DNA of 64,000 bases from an uncultured bacterium (lineage in GTDB: Bacteria > Bacteroidota > Bacteroidia > Bacteroidales > Marinifilaceae), in NCBI GenBank assembly GCA_905216195.1, contig CAJMSX010000012.1, positions 1 through 64,000 of the forward strand, written 5' to 3'. This document shows, one piece after another, positions 16,577-26,800 of this stretch. A program made the translations under genes and the position numbers. Every line of letters begins with the position of its first letter. Positions within the stretch are counted from its first letter, which is position 1. Below the pieces are notes generated by a model. The model was not told the DNA's origin. It worked only from the letters and a program-made list of their open reading frames with translations, and made no database searches.

Positions 16577-18154
16577 ATGAGTAAATTGGATGAAGTTTCG
16601 GATATACTGGAGATGCAACTCAAAGGTGTAGACACCAAAACGGTTTTTGAGGAAGTGGGAACCGTATTGGAAGTGGGGGATGGGGTGGCACATGTCTTCG
16701 GTCTGGATAACGTGCGCTCCAGTGAACTGGTAGAATTCGAGAACGGGGTAAGAGGGGTGGCGATGAATCTGGAGCAGGATAATGTGGGTGTGATTTTAAT
16801 GAATGCGGGCGACCGGGTAAAAGAGAATTTTACGGTGAAGCGCACCGGCCACATCGCTTCGTTGCGGGTAGGGGAAGGTTTGCTGGGCCGGGTTATCAAT
16901 ACGCTGGGGGATCCTATAGACGGAGCGGGGCCTATTCCGGGCGAAACCATCGAATTGCCGTTGGAACGTAAAGCTCCGGGCGTGATTTTCCGTCAGCCGG
17001 TAAAAGAACCTTTGCAAACGGGCATCAAAGCGGTGGATTCCATGGTGCCTATCGGGAGAGGCCAACGGGAACTGATCATCGGTGACCGTCAAACCGGGAA
17101 AACGGCTATCGCTATCGATACCATATTGAATCAACGGGATAATTTCCGTCAGGGTAAACCCCTCTACTGCATATATGTAGCCATCGGACAGAAAGCTTCT
17201 TCCGTGGCTACACTGGTCAATGTACTGCGGGAAAAAGGAGCTTTGGAGTATTGCATCATCGTGGCGGCCAATGCTTCCGATTCGGCAGCCATGCGTTATT
17301 ATGCTCCTTTTGCCGGCGCTTCTATCGGGGAATATTTCAGGGATAGCGGAAGAGACGCCTTGGTGATTTACGACGATCTTTCCAAACAGGCGGTAGCCTA
17401 TCGGGAGATTTCCCTGATTCTCAGGCGTCCTTCCGGACGTGAGGCTTATCCGGGCGATATATTTTATTTGCATTCCCGTTTGCTGGAACGGGCGGCCCGT
17501 ATCATTTCCAATGATGAAGTCGCCGCTCAGATGAACGATTTGCCGGATGCTCTCCGTGCGGGCATAAAGGGAGGAGGTTCCCTGACGGCTCTGCCTATTA
17601 TCGAAACCCAGGCGGGAGATGTTTCCGCTTATATCCCGACTAATGTGATATCGATTACCGACGGACAGATATTTCTGGATACGGCTTTGTTTAATGAAGG
17701 TATGCGTCCTGCAATCAATGTCGGTATTTCAGTATCCCGGGTCGGTGGCAATGCCCAATTGAAATCGATGAAAAAAATTGCCGGTACCTTGAAAATCGAT
17801 CAGGCCCAGTACCGGGAACTGGAAGCTTTCTCCAAGTTCGGAGGTGATATGGACCCTGTTACCGCTATGGTCATAGACAAAGGACGCAAAAACGCCCACC
17901 TGCTGGTACAGCCTCAGTATGCTCCTATGCCGGTGGAGGAAGAGATTGCCGTGATCTTTTGTGGTACACAGGGATTGTTGAAGGACGTTCCTCTTCATCA
18001 CGTGGCGGATTTTGAAAAACTCTTTCTGGAGCTGTTGCACGCCCGTTATGAAAAAGAGGTGCTGGAACGGCTGAAAGCAGGAGTACTGGACGATGAAGCG
18101 GCGGATTTGATGACCCGTATTGCCCTGGAAGTGGCGGAACGTTTTAAGGAATAA
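16577..18154 (+). CDS. atpA: F1 ATP synthase subunit alpha
   Basis: The 525-residue protein is the regulatory nucleotide-binding subunit of F1. Walker A is GDRQTGKTA, the signature PAINVGISVSRVGG is complete, and the Walker B-like strand DALVIYDDLSKQAVAYRE is present. The arginine finger is expected in the SVSRVGG stretch. Length is normal for the family (about 500-525). It lies 54 bp before atpG. Confidence 0.97.
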   Translation: MSKLDEVSDILEMQLKGVDTKTVFEEVGTVLEVGDGVAHVFGLDNVRSSELVEFENGVRGVAMNLEQDNVGVILMNAGDRVKENFTVKRTGHIASLRVGEGLLGRVINTLGDPIDGAGPIPGETIELPLERKAPGVIFRQPVKEPLQTGIKAVDSMVPIGRGQRELIIGDRQTGKTAIAIDTILNQRDNFRQGKPLYCIYVAIGQKASSVATLVNVLREKGALEYCIIVAANASDSAAMRYYAPFAGASIGEYFRDSGRDALVIYDDLSKQAVAYREISLILRRPSGREAYPGDIFYLHSRLLERAARIISNDEVAAQMNDLPDALRAGIKGGGSLTALPIIETQAGDVSAYIPTNVISITDGQIFLDTALFNEGMRPAINVGISVSRVGGNAQLKSMKKIAGTLKIDQAQYRELEAFSKFGGDMDPVTAMVIDKGRKNAHLLVQPQYAPMPVEEEIAVIFCGTQGLLKDVPLHHVADFEKLFLELLHARYEKEVLERLKAGVLDDEAADLMTRIALEVAERFKE

Positions 18155-18208
18155 ACGTTCGGTGGAGACAGACAGATTATGGTTGGACTAAAATGAAAAA
18201 TTTCGATT

Positions 18209-19090
18209 ATGGCAACTATGCGTGAATTGAAGCGGAGGATTAATTCGGTTCAGTCTTCCCAGAAAATTACCGGTGCGATGAAAATGATTTCTTCGGCCCG
18301 GTTTCGTAAGGCGGAAGCTGCGATGAATCACGCTTTGCCTTATGAAGAACAATTGCAGTCCATTTTGAGGCATGTGAATGAAAAGGATTGCGATTATGAA
18401 TCTTCGCTCCGGCAGGAGCGGACGGTCCGGAACGCCGCCTTGGTGGTGCTGGGTACGGATGAGGGACTGTGTGGGGCGTTCAATATAAATATCTACAGGA
18501 AGTTTTTGGAAGCGGTAAATGAATATCATGCCGCTCAAGTGGAACCCGAGGTTTATCCCATCGGGAAAAAAATACTGGGGGACATCAGGCGGACCCGAGG
18601 CATTGCGGAAAAGAAGGTACCCGATGTTTTCGCCAACGGTCCGTACGCCGAAGCCGTACAAGTGCTGTCCGATGAATTGATCGCCCGTTTCCGGGAGGGA
18701 AAAATCGACCGGGCGGAAGTGATCTATACCCATTTCAAAAGCCGGGGAACTCAGGTGGTAAAGCGTTTGCAATTGCTTCCCCTCAAACCCCGGGTTCCCG
18801 AAGAACAAGCCGGGCCGGATTATACGGATAAGGTATTGATGTACATCTATGAGCCGGATTGCAAAGAGATATTTGAAATTCTTTACCCTTTAGTGATCCG
18901 TACGATGTTTTACAAAGCCTTGCTGGAAAACCGGGCTTCGGAGCAGGCCGTGCGTATTCTTGCGATGCAGATGGCCAATGACAATGCCGTTAAGTTGCTG
19001 GGAAGTCTTCAACTGGAATACAACAAACTTCGTCAACAGGGCATTACGACCGAATTGCTGGATATGGCCGGCGGTCAGATAGAAGAATAA
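18209..19090 (+). CDS. atpG: F1 ATP synthase subunit gamma
   Basis: The 293-residue protein is the central rotor shaft. The N-terminal helix MRELKRRINSVQSSQKITGAM-like region, the central GTDEGLCGAFN motif and the C-terminal helix QMANDNAVKLLGSLQLEYNKLRQQGITTELLDMAGG are all visible. It is the last gene of the operon and has normal length (about 290). Confidence 0.96.
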   Translation: MATMRELKRRINSVQSSQKITGAMKMISSARFRKAEAAMNHALPYEEQLQSILRHVNEKDCDYESSLRQERTVRNAALVVLGTDEGLCGAFNINIYRKFLEAVNEYHAAQVEPEVYPIGKKILGDIRRTRGIAEKKVPDVFANGPYAEAVQVLSDELIARFREGKIDRAEVIYTHFKSRGTQVVKRLQLLPLKPRVPEEQAGPDYTDKVLMYIYEPDCKEIFEILYPLVIRTMFYKALLENRASEQAVRILAMQMANDNAVKLLGSLQLEYNKLRQQGITTELLDMAGGQIEE

Positions 19091-19473
19091 GGCGGTAAAA
19101 TAAATTTTTAATCGTTTCTTTCTTCCGGTACCGCTTGTTTTTCGATTTTCCCTTTGCCCCTTTCTGGTGAGCGATAGGCATCCTCTTTTCCTTTACCGGG
19201 TAAAGCGATTCTCCTGCGGAGGTTGGTTTTCTCCCTTTTTCATTTCCATAAATATACGGAGTTTTTTCCCTTGGAAACCTTCTTTCCGGAAGGATTCAGG
19301 GGAAAAATACGGCCTGACCGAAAATGTCTGTTTTTTATACAAACCTGTCTAAAAATTAGACAATTTAAAACCGGCTTTAATGGATAATATTTTGATAATC
19401 AATTTAATAAAAATTAGGCATGTTTTTTGATATTTAAGCGGGTGTTGTGATTAAATTCATTAAATAAAAAGAT
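19091..19473. other. Intergenic region after the ATP synthase operon
   Basis: These 383 bp hold no convincing gene. A weak inverted repeat, GCGGTA/TACCGC, around 19092-19134 followed by TTGTTTTT could end the atp transcript. The AT-rich part near 19340-19470 probably holds the promoter for the next genes, but I found no clean match. Confidence 0.5.
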
Positions 19474-21831
19474 ATGTGGATACAATTAAAAGAACTGATA
19501 CGGACGAAGCGGAATAAGCCGTTTTCTTTTATCGTCAACACGGTGGGGATGGCTTTGGCTTTTACAGCAGTGATTATCATGTTTACTTATGTTCGTGGGG
19601 AGCTGAATCACGACAGTGATGTCCTGGACCGGGCGGATATCGTACGGGTGAGAAATGGGAGCTGGGGCATTACACCGGGTGCTTATGCCAGCTGGCTGGC
19701 CGGAAGTTTGCCGGAAGTAAGAGCGTACTGCCGGGTTTTAAACCTGCATGTTTCGGTATTCATTCCTTATCAGAAAGGAGCGGAGGAACTCTATTCGGAG
19801 GAGGAAGTAGTGATGGCCGACAGCACTTATCCTTCGTTTTTTTCGCTGCGTATCATAAGCGGGGCGAGGCAGGATGCATTGGCGACAACTGAGCAGGCGA
19901 TGCTGAGCGAGAGTATGGCCCGGCAGTTTTTCGGAGACAGCGACCCGGTCGGGAAACAGATCGTGTTGGGGGAAGCAAAGCCGATGACCGTTTCGGCAGT
20001 TTTCGAAGACATTGTCAATCCGGGTTTGCGGAGTCCGAAGATATTGATCAACCTGCATTATGTGGATAAGGTGTGGCAGGAAGGGTACAGCGATTCCTGG
20101 TGGTCATCGAACTGGGAGTCTTATCTCAAGTTGGCTCCGGGGAGTGATCTTCAGCTTTTGACGGAAAAATACAGGGAGTTGTATGCCGAAAAGTTACGGA
20201 GCTTTGGGGAGGAAGAAGAAAATATAAAGGGATCTTTGTCGCAGGCCGAATTGATACCCTACGAAGACCTTTATTTCGGTTCCTTGCTCGACGGAGCCCG
20301 CCACGGTAATCGTTCGAATATTGATATCCTGATTTTGATTTCCATATTGGTATTGGTGGTGAGTATTATCAATTATGTAAATATGGCGACGGCGCGGGTG
20401 GCTGATAAATCGCGGATTATCGGTCTGAAAAGGACTTTGGGGGCGGAAAGAGGAAGTCTGGTTTCTTCCATTGTCCTGGATTCGGTAGTGACTTGCTGGT
20501 TGGCTATGGGGATTGCCTGGGTGATTGCCCGTATCTCTTTCCCTTATCTGGCCGGATGGCTGGGATGCGGAGAAGTGTTGCATCTCGATGGTTGGGCCGC
20601 TGTGATTCTTTTTGTGGTCGTGCCTCTGGTAAGCGGACTATTGTCGGGGATTTTCCCGGCCTTTTATCTCACCCGGATGAATCGTCTGGAATCGATGAAT
20701 TCGCAACGGAACGAAAGCCTGGCTTTGCAACGACTGAAAGGAGGGTTGATGGTACTGCAATTTGCCGTTTCTCTGGGACTGATTATTTCTACTTTGTTAA
20801 TCAAGAAACAAGTGGACTACATGAAGGAGATGGATCCCGGTTACGACCGGAATAATGTGGTGGTGGTCCGCGGACATGGAGACGCCATCCTGTTGCAAAA
20901 ATTTAAAGAATTCCGCAATCTTTTGTTACAACATCCTGCCATCCGGAATGTAGCGGCTGCTAAAGAACCCATTTATAACATCGGAGAACGGGGCGGATAT
21001 TTGCGGATTCCCGGCACCGGAGAAGAAGTGGGAGGAAATGTAACCTGGATCGATGAAAATTTTATGGAGCTGATGAAACTGAAACTGGTGGAAGGGGAAG
21101 GTTTCCGCGAAGGAGCGAATAACCGGGAAAAATACATCATCAATCAACAGATGGCGAAGGAAATAGCTTCGCAGTCGCCCGATCATAGTTATCTGTCTGA
21201 TGTCCAGATCGGAGTAGTCAAAGACTTTAATTTCCAGTCCATGCACGAACCCATCCAACCGATGTATTTCGGGTATATCAACGGACGGCAGCAGATGGCA
21301 GATGCTTATATCCGTATTGTTCCCGAGCAGCGGGAGGAGGCTTTGGCTCATATAGAGAAATGTTACCGGCAGATTTATCCTCAGACGTTTTACGAATATA
21401 GTTTTATGGATGACGATTATGCCCGGCTGTACGGGAACGAGGATTTGTTTGCCCGCCGGTTGTTGTCGTTTACCGGAATGTCTATCGTAATTGCCTGTTT
21501 AGGCTTACTCGCTTTTGTGGTATTTTTTATCGAACAGAAGACCAAGAGTATCGGCGTCCGGAAAGTGATGGGGGCTACCGAGTACCAGATTCTGGAACTG
21601 CTGAACCGGGATTTTATGCGCCGTCTTTTTATAGCCTTTATTATCGCCTGTCCCGTGGTATATTATGTGGTCTCTCTTTGGCTGGATAATTTTGCTTATA
21701 AAACCGTTCTGAGCTGGTGGATCTTTGCTCTGGCGTTTGTGATCATGTTCCTCATTGCCGTCTTGAGCGTGAGCGTTCTCACCTGGAAAGCTGCCACGGC
21801 CAATCCGGTCGATTCGCTGAAAACGGAATAG
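19474..21831 (+). CDS. MacB/FtsX-like ABC transporter permease, copy 1
   Basis: The 785-residue protein has two repeated units. Each unit has a periplasmic MacB-type domain and an FtsX membrane block. N-terminal helix about residues 17-40, first FtsX block about 280-400, a single helix near 425, second periplasmic region, and the final FtsX block about 670-785 with ACLGLLAFVVFFIEQKTKSIGVRKVMGATE. This is the large two-block permease form typical of Bacteroidetes. No ATPase gene is nearby, so the partner is encoded elsewhere. A near copy follows after 31 bp. Confidence 0.88.
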   Translation: MWIQLKELIRTKRNKPFSFIVNTVGMALAFTAVIIMFTYVRGELNHDSDVLDRADIVRVRNGSWGITPGAYASWLAGSLPEVRAYCRVLNLHVSVFIPYQKGAEELYSEEEVVMADSTYPSFFSLRIISGARQDALATTEQAMLSESMARQFFGDSDPVGKQIVLGEAKPMTVSAVFEDIVNPGLRSPKILINLHYVDKVWQEGYSDSWWSSNWESYLKLAPGSDLQLLTEKYRELYAEKLRSFGEEEENIKGSLSQAELIPYEDLYFGSLLDGARHGNRSNIDILILISILVLVVSIINYVNMATARVADKSRIIGLKRTLGAERGSLVSSIVLDSVVTCWLAMGIAWVIARISFPYLAGWLGCGEVLHLDGWAAVILFVVVPLVSGLLSGIFPAFYLTRMNRLESMNSQRNESLALQRLKGGLMVLQFAVSLGLIISTLLIKKQVDYMKEMDPGYDRNNVVVVRGHGDAILLQKFKEFRNLLLQHPAIRNVAAAKEPIYNIGERGGYLRIPGTGEEVGGNVTWIDENFMELMKLKLVEGEGFREGANNREKYIINQQMAKEIASQSPDHSYLSDVQIGVVKDFNFQSMHEPIQPMYFGYINGRQQMADAYIRIVPEQREEALAHIEKCYRQIYPQTFYEYSFMDDDYARLYGNEDLFARRLLSFTGMSIVIACLGLLAFVVFFIEQKTKSIGVRKVMGATEYQILELLNRDFMRRLFIAFIIACPVVYYVVSLWLDNFAYKTVLSWWIFALAFVIMFLIAVLSVSVLTWKAATANPVDSLKTE

Positions 21832-21862
21832 AACTTTGGAAAAAACTTAAATTCTTTTTGTT

Positions 21863-24238
21863 ATGTGGACGTCTCTGAAAGAACTCATCCGGACAAAACG
21901 GAACCGGCCTTTTACTTTTATTGTGAACTCCGCCGGTTTGATTCTCGCCTTTACGGCTGTTATCGTCATGTATACTCATGTAATCGGCGAATGGAATCAT
22001 GACGCGGATGTAGAGTATCGGGAAGATATCGTACGGGTGGAGACGGCCTGGGGACTGACTGCAGGAGCATACGGTCCCTGGTTGTGCGACGTTATGCCGG
22101 AAGTGGAACAATACTGCCGGATTTTTCTGGATAACAATGCCGCGATACATGTGCCGGCTCAACAGGAGACAGAGGAAGTGTTTACCCGGGAAAAAGTTTT
22201 TCTGGCTGATGCTACCTATGCTTCCTTCTTTTCCCTCCGCCTGGTCCGGGGAGATTCCACTTACCGTCCTGACGGAGTTCTGCTGAGTGAATCGGCGGCA
22301 AAACAGTTGTTCGGAGAATCCGATCCTATCGGAAAAACTTTAATCCTCCGGCATAACATTCCTTTGACCGTACAAGCTTTATTTAAAGACATAAAAAATC
22401 CGGGCATCCGAAGCCCCCGCATTCTGGGAATGCTGGAAACGGCCAATCATTTGTTAGGGAGTAAGATGACGGAAGAGTGGAATTTCGCAAATTTCGAAAC
22501 CTACCTCCGGTTAAAACCGGGTACCGACAGAATACAATTTACCGGGAAATTCGAGCAGCTATATGCCGCTAAATTGAAAGAAATCGGTTATAAAGAGGAT
22601 CAGATTCCGCAGTCCGTAAACCAGGCTTTGGTACGCAATTACACGGATATTTATTTCGATAACGAAGTTTTGGGTTTTGCTGATCACGGCAATTCTAACA
22701 ACCTCCGTATTTTGATGATGCTTACCATTCTGGTTTTGGCAATAAGTATTATCAATTATGTCAATATCGCTACGGCTAAGGTAGCTGAAAAATCCCGCAC
22801 GATCGGGATGAAACGGATATTGGGTGCCGGGCGGACCTCCCTGATAGCTTTCCTTGTATTTGATTCGGTTTTTACCTGTTTTATAGCGATGGGGGTGGCT
22901 TGGCTGCTAGCCCAGGGACTGGCCCCTTTCTTACAACAGTGGATCGGTCTGGGGGATATGTCTCAACTCACCTTTTTGCCTGCTCTGGTATTGTGGGTAG
23001 CCGTGCCTTTGCTTTGCGGTTTGTTATCCGGCATATTTCCGGCCTTCTATCTCACTCGGTTGAACCGGTTCGACTCGATGAATTCGCAGAAAAACGAAAG
23101 CCTGGCTTTGCAGCGGTTTAAAAGCGGACTGATGATTCTACAGTTTGCCGTTTCTATGGGATTGATCATATCCACGCTTTTTATCTATAAACAGGTAAAT
23201 TACATGAAGCATTTCGACACCGGATACGACCGGAAGAATATTGTCGTGGTGCATGGGAACCGGGAGCGGGTTTTGTATAGTAAATATCCCGGTTTTAGAA
23301 CGGCTTTATTGCAAAATCCGGCGGTACTGCAGGTAGGAGCTTCCAAAGATCCGATTTACAACATCCGGGAAAAGGGTTTTCACCTGGATGTGAGCGGTTG
23401 GGAGAATAAAGAAGCAGTGTATGTTACCTGGGTAGATGCGCCTTTTCTGGATTTAATGGGTTTGAAAATTGTGGAAGGAGAAGGTTTTCATGAGGCAGAC
23501 CAGGTGATAAAAGACATCGGTTGGAGCGTCAATCAAAAATTTATTATCAATCAGCGGATGGCGAAAGAAATCGCTTCCTTAGCTCCTGTACAGAATTATT
23601 TGGGAGGTAACCGGATCGGCGTGGTAAAAGATTTCAATTTCAGGTCGATGCATGAGCCGGTTAGTCCGATGTACCTGGGATTGCTAGGCGGTTTTAACAG
23701 TCAAATCGATGTTTACATCCGGATTGCACCTGAAAACCGGGAAAAAGCCCTGCAGTATATTGAGAGTTGTTATCGGGAGTTTTACCCGGGAACTTTGTAT
23801 CAGTATAGTTTTCTGGAGGACGATTACGTCCGGCTTTACGGTTCGGAAGATGTTTTTGCTTTGAGGCTATTCTTGTTTTCGGTTTTGTCGGTTGTCATCG
23901 CCTGTTTGGGATTGCTGGCTTTTGTGGTATTTTTTATCGAACAGAAAACAAAAAGCATCGGTTTACGCAAAGTAATGGGAGCTACTGAATTCCAGATTAT
24001 GGGGTTGCTGAACCGTAAGTTCCTGATTCGTTTGCTGGCTGGTTTCGTTTTGGTATGTCCGGTGGCCTATTTTGTGGTTGTGCGCTGGCTATCGGGTTTT
24101 GCCTATAGAACGGAATTAAGCTGGTGGGTATTTGCTGGGGCCTTTATCCTGATGTTCGTTATAGCCTTACTGTGTGTAAGTATGCTGACCTGGAAAGCTG
24201 CTACAGCAAATCCTGTGGATTCTCTGAAAAATGAGTAA
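21863..24238 (+). CDS. MacB/FtsX-like ABC transporter permease, copy 2
   Basis: The 791-residue protein is a close paralogue of the preceding gene along its full length. Shared stretches include the N-terminal KELIRTKRN, the NYVN-AT-KV helix, FPAFYLTRLNR with FDSMNSQKNESLALQRFK, and the terminal KTKSIGLRKVMGATEFQI with LTWKAATANPVDSL. Such tandem permeases usually act with a shared ATPase and often move lipids, lipoproteins or toxic compounds out of the inner membrane. Substrate and partner are unknown here. The pair looks like a recent tandem duplication with divergence in the periplasmic domains. Confidence 0.88.
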   Translation: MWTSLKELIRTKRNRPFTFIVNSAGLILAFTAVIVMYTHVIGEWNHDADVEYREDIVRVETAWGLTAGAYGPWLCDVMPEVEQYCRIFLDNNAAIHVPAQQETEEVFTREKVFLADATYASFFSLRLVRGDSTYRPDGVLLSESAAKQLFGESDPIGKTLILRHNIPLTVQALFKDIKNPGIRSPRILGMLETANHLLGSKMTEEWNFANFETYLRLKPGTDRIQFTGKFEQLYAAKLKEIGYKEDQIPQSVNQALVRNYTDIYFDNEVLGFADHGNSNNLRILMMLTILVLAISIINYVNIATAKVAEKSRTIGMKRILGAGRTSLIAFLVFDSVFTCFIAMGVAWLLAQGLAPFLQQWIGLGDMSQLTFLPALVLWVAVPLLCGLLSGIFPAFYLTRLNRFDSMNSQKNESLALQRFKSGLMILQFAVSMGLIISTLFIYKQVNYMKHFDTGYDRKNIVVVHGNRERVLYSKYPGFRTALLQNPAVLQVGASKDPIYNIREKGFHLDVSGWENKEAVYVTWVDAPFLDLMGLKIVEGEGFHEADQVIKDIGWSVNQKFIINQRMAKEIASLAPVQNYLGGNRIGVVKDFNFRSMHEPVSPMYLGLLGGFNSQIDVYIRIAPENREKALQYIESCYREFYPGTLYQYSFLEDDYVRLYGSEDVFALRLFLFSVLSVVIACLGLLAFVVFFIEQKTKSIGLRKVMGATEFQIMGLLNRKFLIRLLAGFVLVCPVAYFVVVRWLSGFAYRTELSWWVFAGAFILMFVIALLCVSMLTWKAATANPVDSLKNE

Positions 24239-24350
24239 TTTTGTGTCCGGATAAATCCGAGCTGGGATACACCGTTCGGAGGATGTTTAGACAGTGAGTC
24301 CGGTGGAATCGGTGGGTGCTGAATCTCTTTCTTTTTTAATTCATTCAGGT

Positions 24351-26711
24351 ATGAAAAAGCGACTTTTTATTGGAGGAATCATTTTGGGGGTTTTCTTTTC
24401 CGGTTATACTTTTTCTCAGCGCAAGATTGATTATGTAAATCCTCTGATCGGTACAAACGGAATGGGGCATACTTTTCCGGGGACCTGTGTTCCTAACGGG
24501 CTGGTCCAGTTGAGTCCCGATACGGATACGGTTCCTCATAACGTCGACGGGGTGTATCAGCCCCGGGCCTATGCATATTGCGCCGGATATCAGTATAAGG
24601 ATTCGACGATCGTGGGGTTCAGTCATACGCATTTTAACGGTACGGGGCATGCCGATTTAGGAGATATTCTGCTCATGCCCGTGAGGGGAAAAGTGAAGTT
24701 TAACCCCGGTACGGCCGAGGATCCGGATGCCGGTTACCGTTCCCGTTTTTCTCACGCTACCGAACGGGTTCATCCCGGTTATTATGCTGTGAAGCTGGAC
24801 GATTACGGCATACAGGCGGAACTGACCTCTACTTCCCGGACGGGGATCCATAAGTATACCTTCCCGAAAGGGGAAGGGCATATTTTGCTGGACCTCATCC
24901 ATGGTATCTACAACTACGACGGTAAGGTCCTTTGGGCTAATTTACGGATAGAAAACGATACGCTGGTGACAGGTTACCGGATTACCAACGGTTGGGCGAG
25001 GGTAAATTATACCTATTTTGCCATCACTTTTTCAAAACCCTTTAAAAGTTACGGTTACCGGGAGAGAGGAAAAACGCCATACAGCGGTTTCTGGCGGAAA
25101 TTCGATCTTTACCACAATTTCCCCGAAATCGGGGGAAGACGGGTGATCGCTTATTTCGATTTCGATTTTCAGGATAACGAAGCTGTGGAAGTGAAAGTGG
25201 CTTTATCTCCGGTAAGTGCTTCGGGGGCCTTAGCCAATCTGAAAAAGGAAACCGGAGGACGGTCTTTCGGGCAGTTGAAAGCGGCGGCGGAGCAGAAATG
25301 GGAAGAAGAGTTAAGCCGGATTGAAGTGGAAGGGGACTACGACCTGTGTTGTAATTTGTATTCTTCCGTGTATCACACTTTGATCAATCCGTCGGTATAC
25401 ATGGATGTGGACGGCCGTTATCGCGGTTTGGATCAGGAAATTCACGAAGCCCGGAATTTTACCAATTATACGGTGTTTTCCGTATGGGATACCTATCGGG
25501 CCTTGCATCCTTTGTATAATTTATTGTATCCGGGCAGGAGTGCGGACATCATAGGCAGTATGCTGTCGCATTATCGTCAGAGTGTTCACGGAGCCCTCCC
25601 GATATGGTCGCACATGGGGAATGAAAACTGGTGTATGATCGGTTATCACGGGGTTTCAGTGGTGGCGGACGCTTATATAAAGGGAATTCCGATGGATGAA
25701 AAATTGGCTTTGGAAGCGGTGCTGAGCAGTTCCGCCATTCCCTACCTGGAAGGAACGAAAGAGTATAGGGAACTGGGATATGTGCCGGTGGAAAAAAGCG
25801 GTAGTTCGGCTTCCGTTACCCTGGAATACGGTTATGACGATTGGACGATTTATCGGATGGCCCAAAGAATGGGCCGGGACGACATTGCCAATTCCTATAG
25901 AAAAAGGGCTTTTGCTTATACCTTGCTCTTCGACCCGCAAACGGGATTCGTTCGGCCCCGGGATGCAGCCGGAGCCTGGAAAAAGGATTTTGACGTGCTG
26001 GAGACGCACGGGCAGGGGTTTATAGAGGGAAATTCCTGGAATTATTCGTTTTATGTGCCTCAGGACGTGGAAGGGTTGATGCGGAAGATGGGAGGCGAGC
26101 CCCGTTTTATCGCGCGTCTGGATTCTTTGTTTACCATGCATCTTCCCCCCAAATACTATGCCGGTACCGAAGATATCACCGAAGAAGGTTTGATGGGGAA
26201 TTATGTACACGGAAACGAACCCAGTCACCATATCGCTTATTTATATATGTGGACTTCCCAACCCTGGAAAACACAATACTGGGACCGGGAGATTATGAAC
26301 CGGATGTACCGGAATCACATCGACGGATTGTGCGGAAACGACGATTGCGGCCAAATGTCCGCCTGGTATATCTTCAGTGCCATGGGTTTCTATCCGGTAT
26401 GTCCCGGATCGGATCAGTATGTGTTCGGAGCTCCTTATTTCCCCCGGATGAGTATACGTTTGGAAAACGGAAAGCTATTGAATATCGAAGCTCCCCAAGT
26501 AAGTGATAGGAACCGGTATGTGCGAGCGGTTTATTGGAACGGCAAGCTGTGTCCGAATGCTTACATCACTCATCGGGATTTGACGGAAGGAGGGACCCTG
26601 TTCTTCGAAATGAGCAGCCGTCCCAATAAGAAGCGGATATTTACTTCCGGCGGAAAACCGTATTCCCTGAGCAGCGAGCGGCCGGCACCCCCTTCGGGTA
26701 TGAAACGATAA
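24351..26711 (+). CDS. Secreted GH92 family alpha-mannosidase
   Basis: The 786-residue enzyme belongs to glycoside hydrolase family 92, exo-acting calcium-dependent alpha-mannosidases. I start it at the Met that opens a clear signal peptide (MKKRLFIGGI..., ending FSQ); the frame is open 57 bp further upstream, but that extension breaks the signal peptide. Family motifs include YVNPLIGTNGMGHTFPG, GFSHTHFNGTGHADLGD, the ENWCMIGYHG region, WNYSFYVPQDVEG and the catalytic-site stretch GNDDCGQMSAWYIFSAMGFYP. It would trim mannose from host N-glycans or yeast mannan. There is no SusC/SusD pair nearby, so it stands outside a standard polysaccharide locus. Confidence 0.9.
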   Translation: MKKRLFIGGIILGVFFSGYTFSQRKIDYVNPLIGTNGMGHTFPGTCVPNGLVQLSPDTDTVPHNVDGVYQPRAYAYCAGYQYKDSTIVGFSHTHFNGTGHADLGDILLMPVRGKVKFNPGTAEDPDAGYRSRFSHATERVHPGYYAVKLDDYGIQAELTSTSRTGIHKYTFPKGEGHILLDLIHGIYNYDGKVLWANLRIENDTLVTGYRITNGWARVNYTYFAITFSKPFKSYGYRERGKTPYSGFWRKFDLYHNFPEIGGRRVIAYFDFDFQDNEAVEVKVALSPVSASGALANLKKETGGRSFGQLKAAAEQKWEEELSRIEVEGDYDLCCNLYSSVYHTLINPSVYMDVDGRYRGLDQEIHEARNFTNYTVFSVWDTYRALHPLYNLLYPGRSADIIGSMLSHYRQSVHGALPIWSHMGNENWCMIGYHGVSVVADAYIKGIPMDEKLALEAVLSSSAIPYLEGTKEYRELGYVPVEKSGSSASVTLEYGYDDWTIYRMAQRMGRDDIANSYRKRAFAYTLLFDPQTGFVRPRDAAGAWKKDFDVLETHGQGFIEGNSWNYSFYVPQDVEGLMRKMGGEPRFIARLDSLFTMHLPPKYYAGTEDITEEGLMGNYVHGNEPSHHIAYLYMWTSQPWKTQYWDREIMNRMYRNHIDGLCGNDDCGQMSAWYIFSAMGFYPVCPGSDQYVFGAPYFPRMSIRLENGKLLNIEAPQVSDRNRYVRAVYWNGKLCPNAYITHRDLTEGGTLFFEMSSRPNKKRIFTSGGKPYSLSSERPAPPSGMKR

Positions 26712-26800
26712 AAATACGATACCTTTGTTAAATAAATGGGAAGACCTTTTCCTTTTTGCAAAATAATCCGTATACTTGAATTTTATTAGAATTACAGTTT

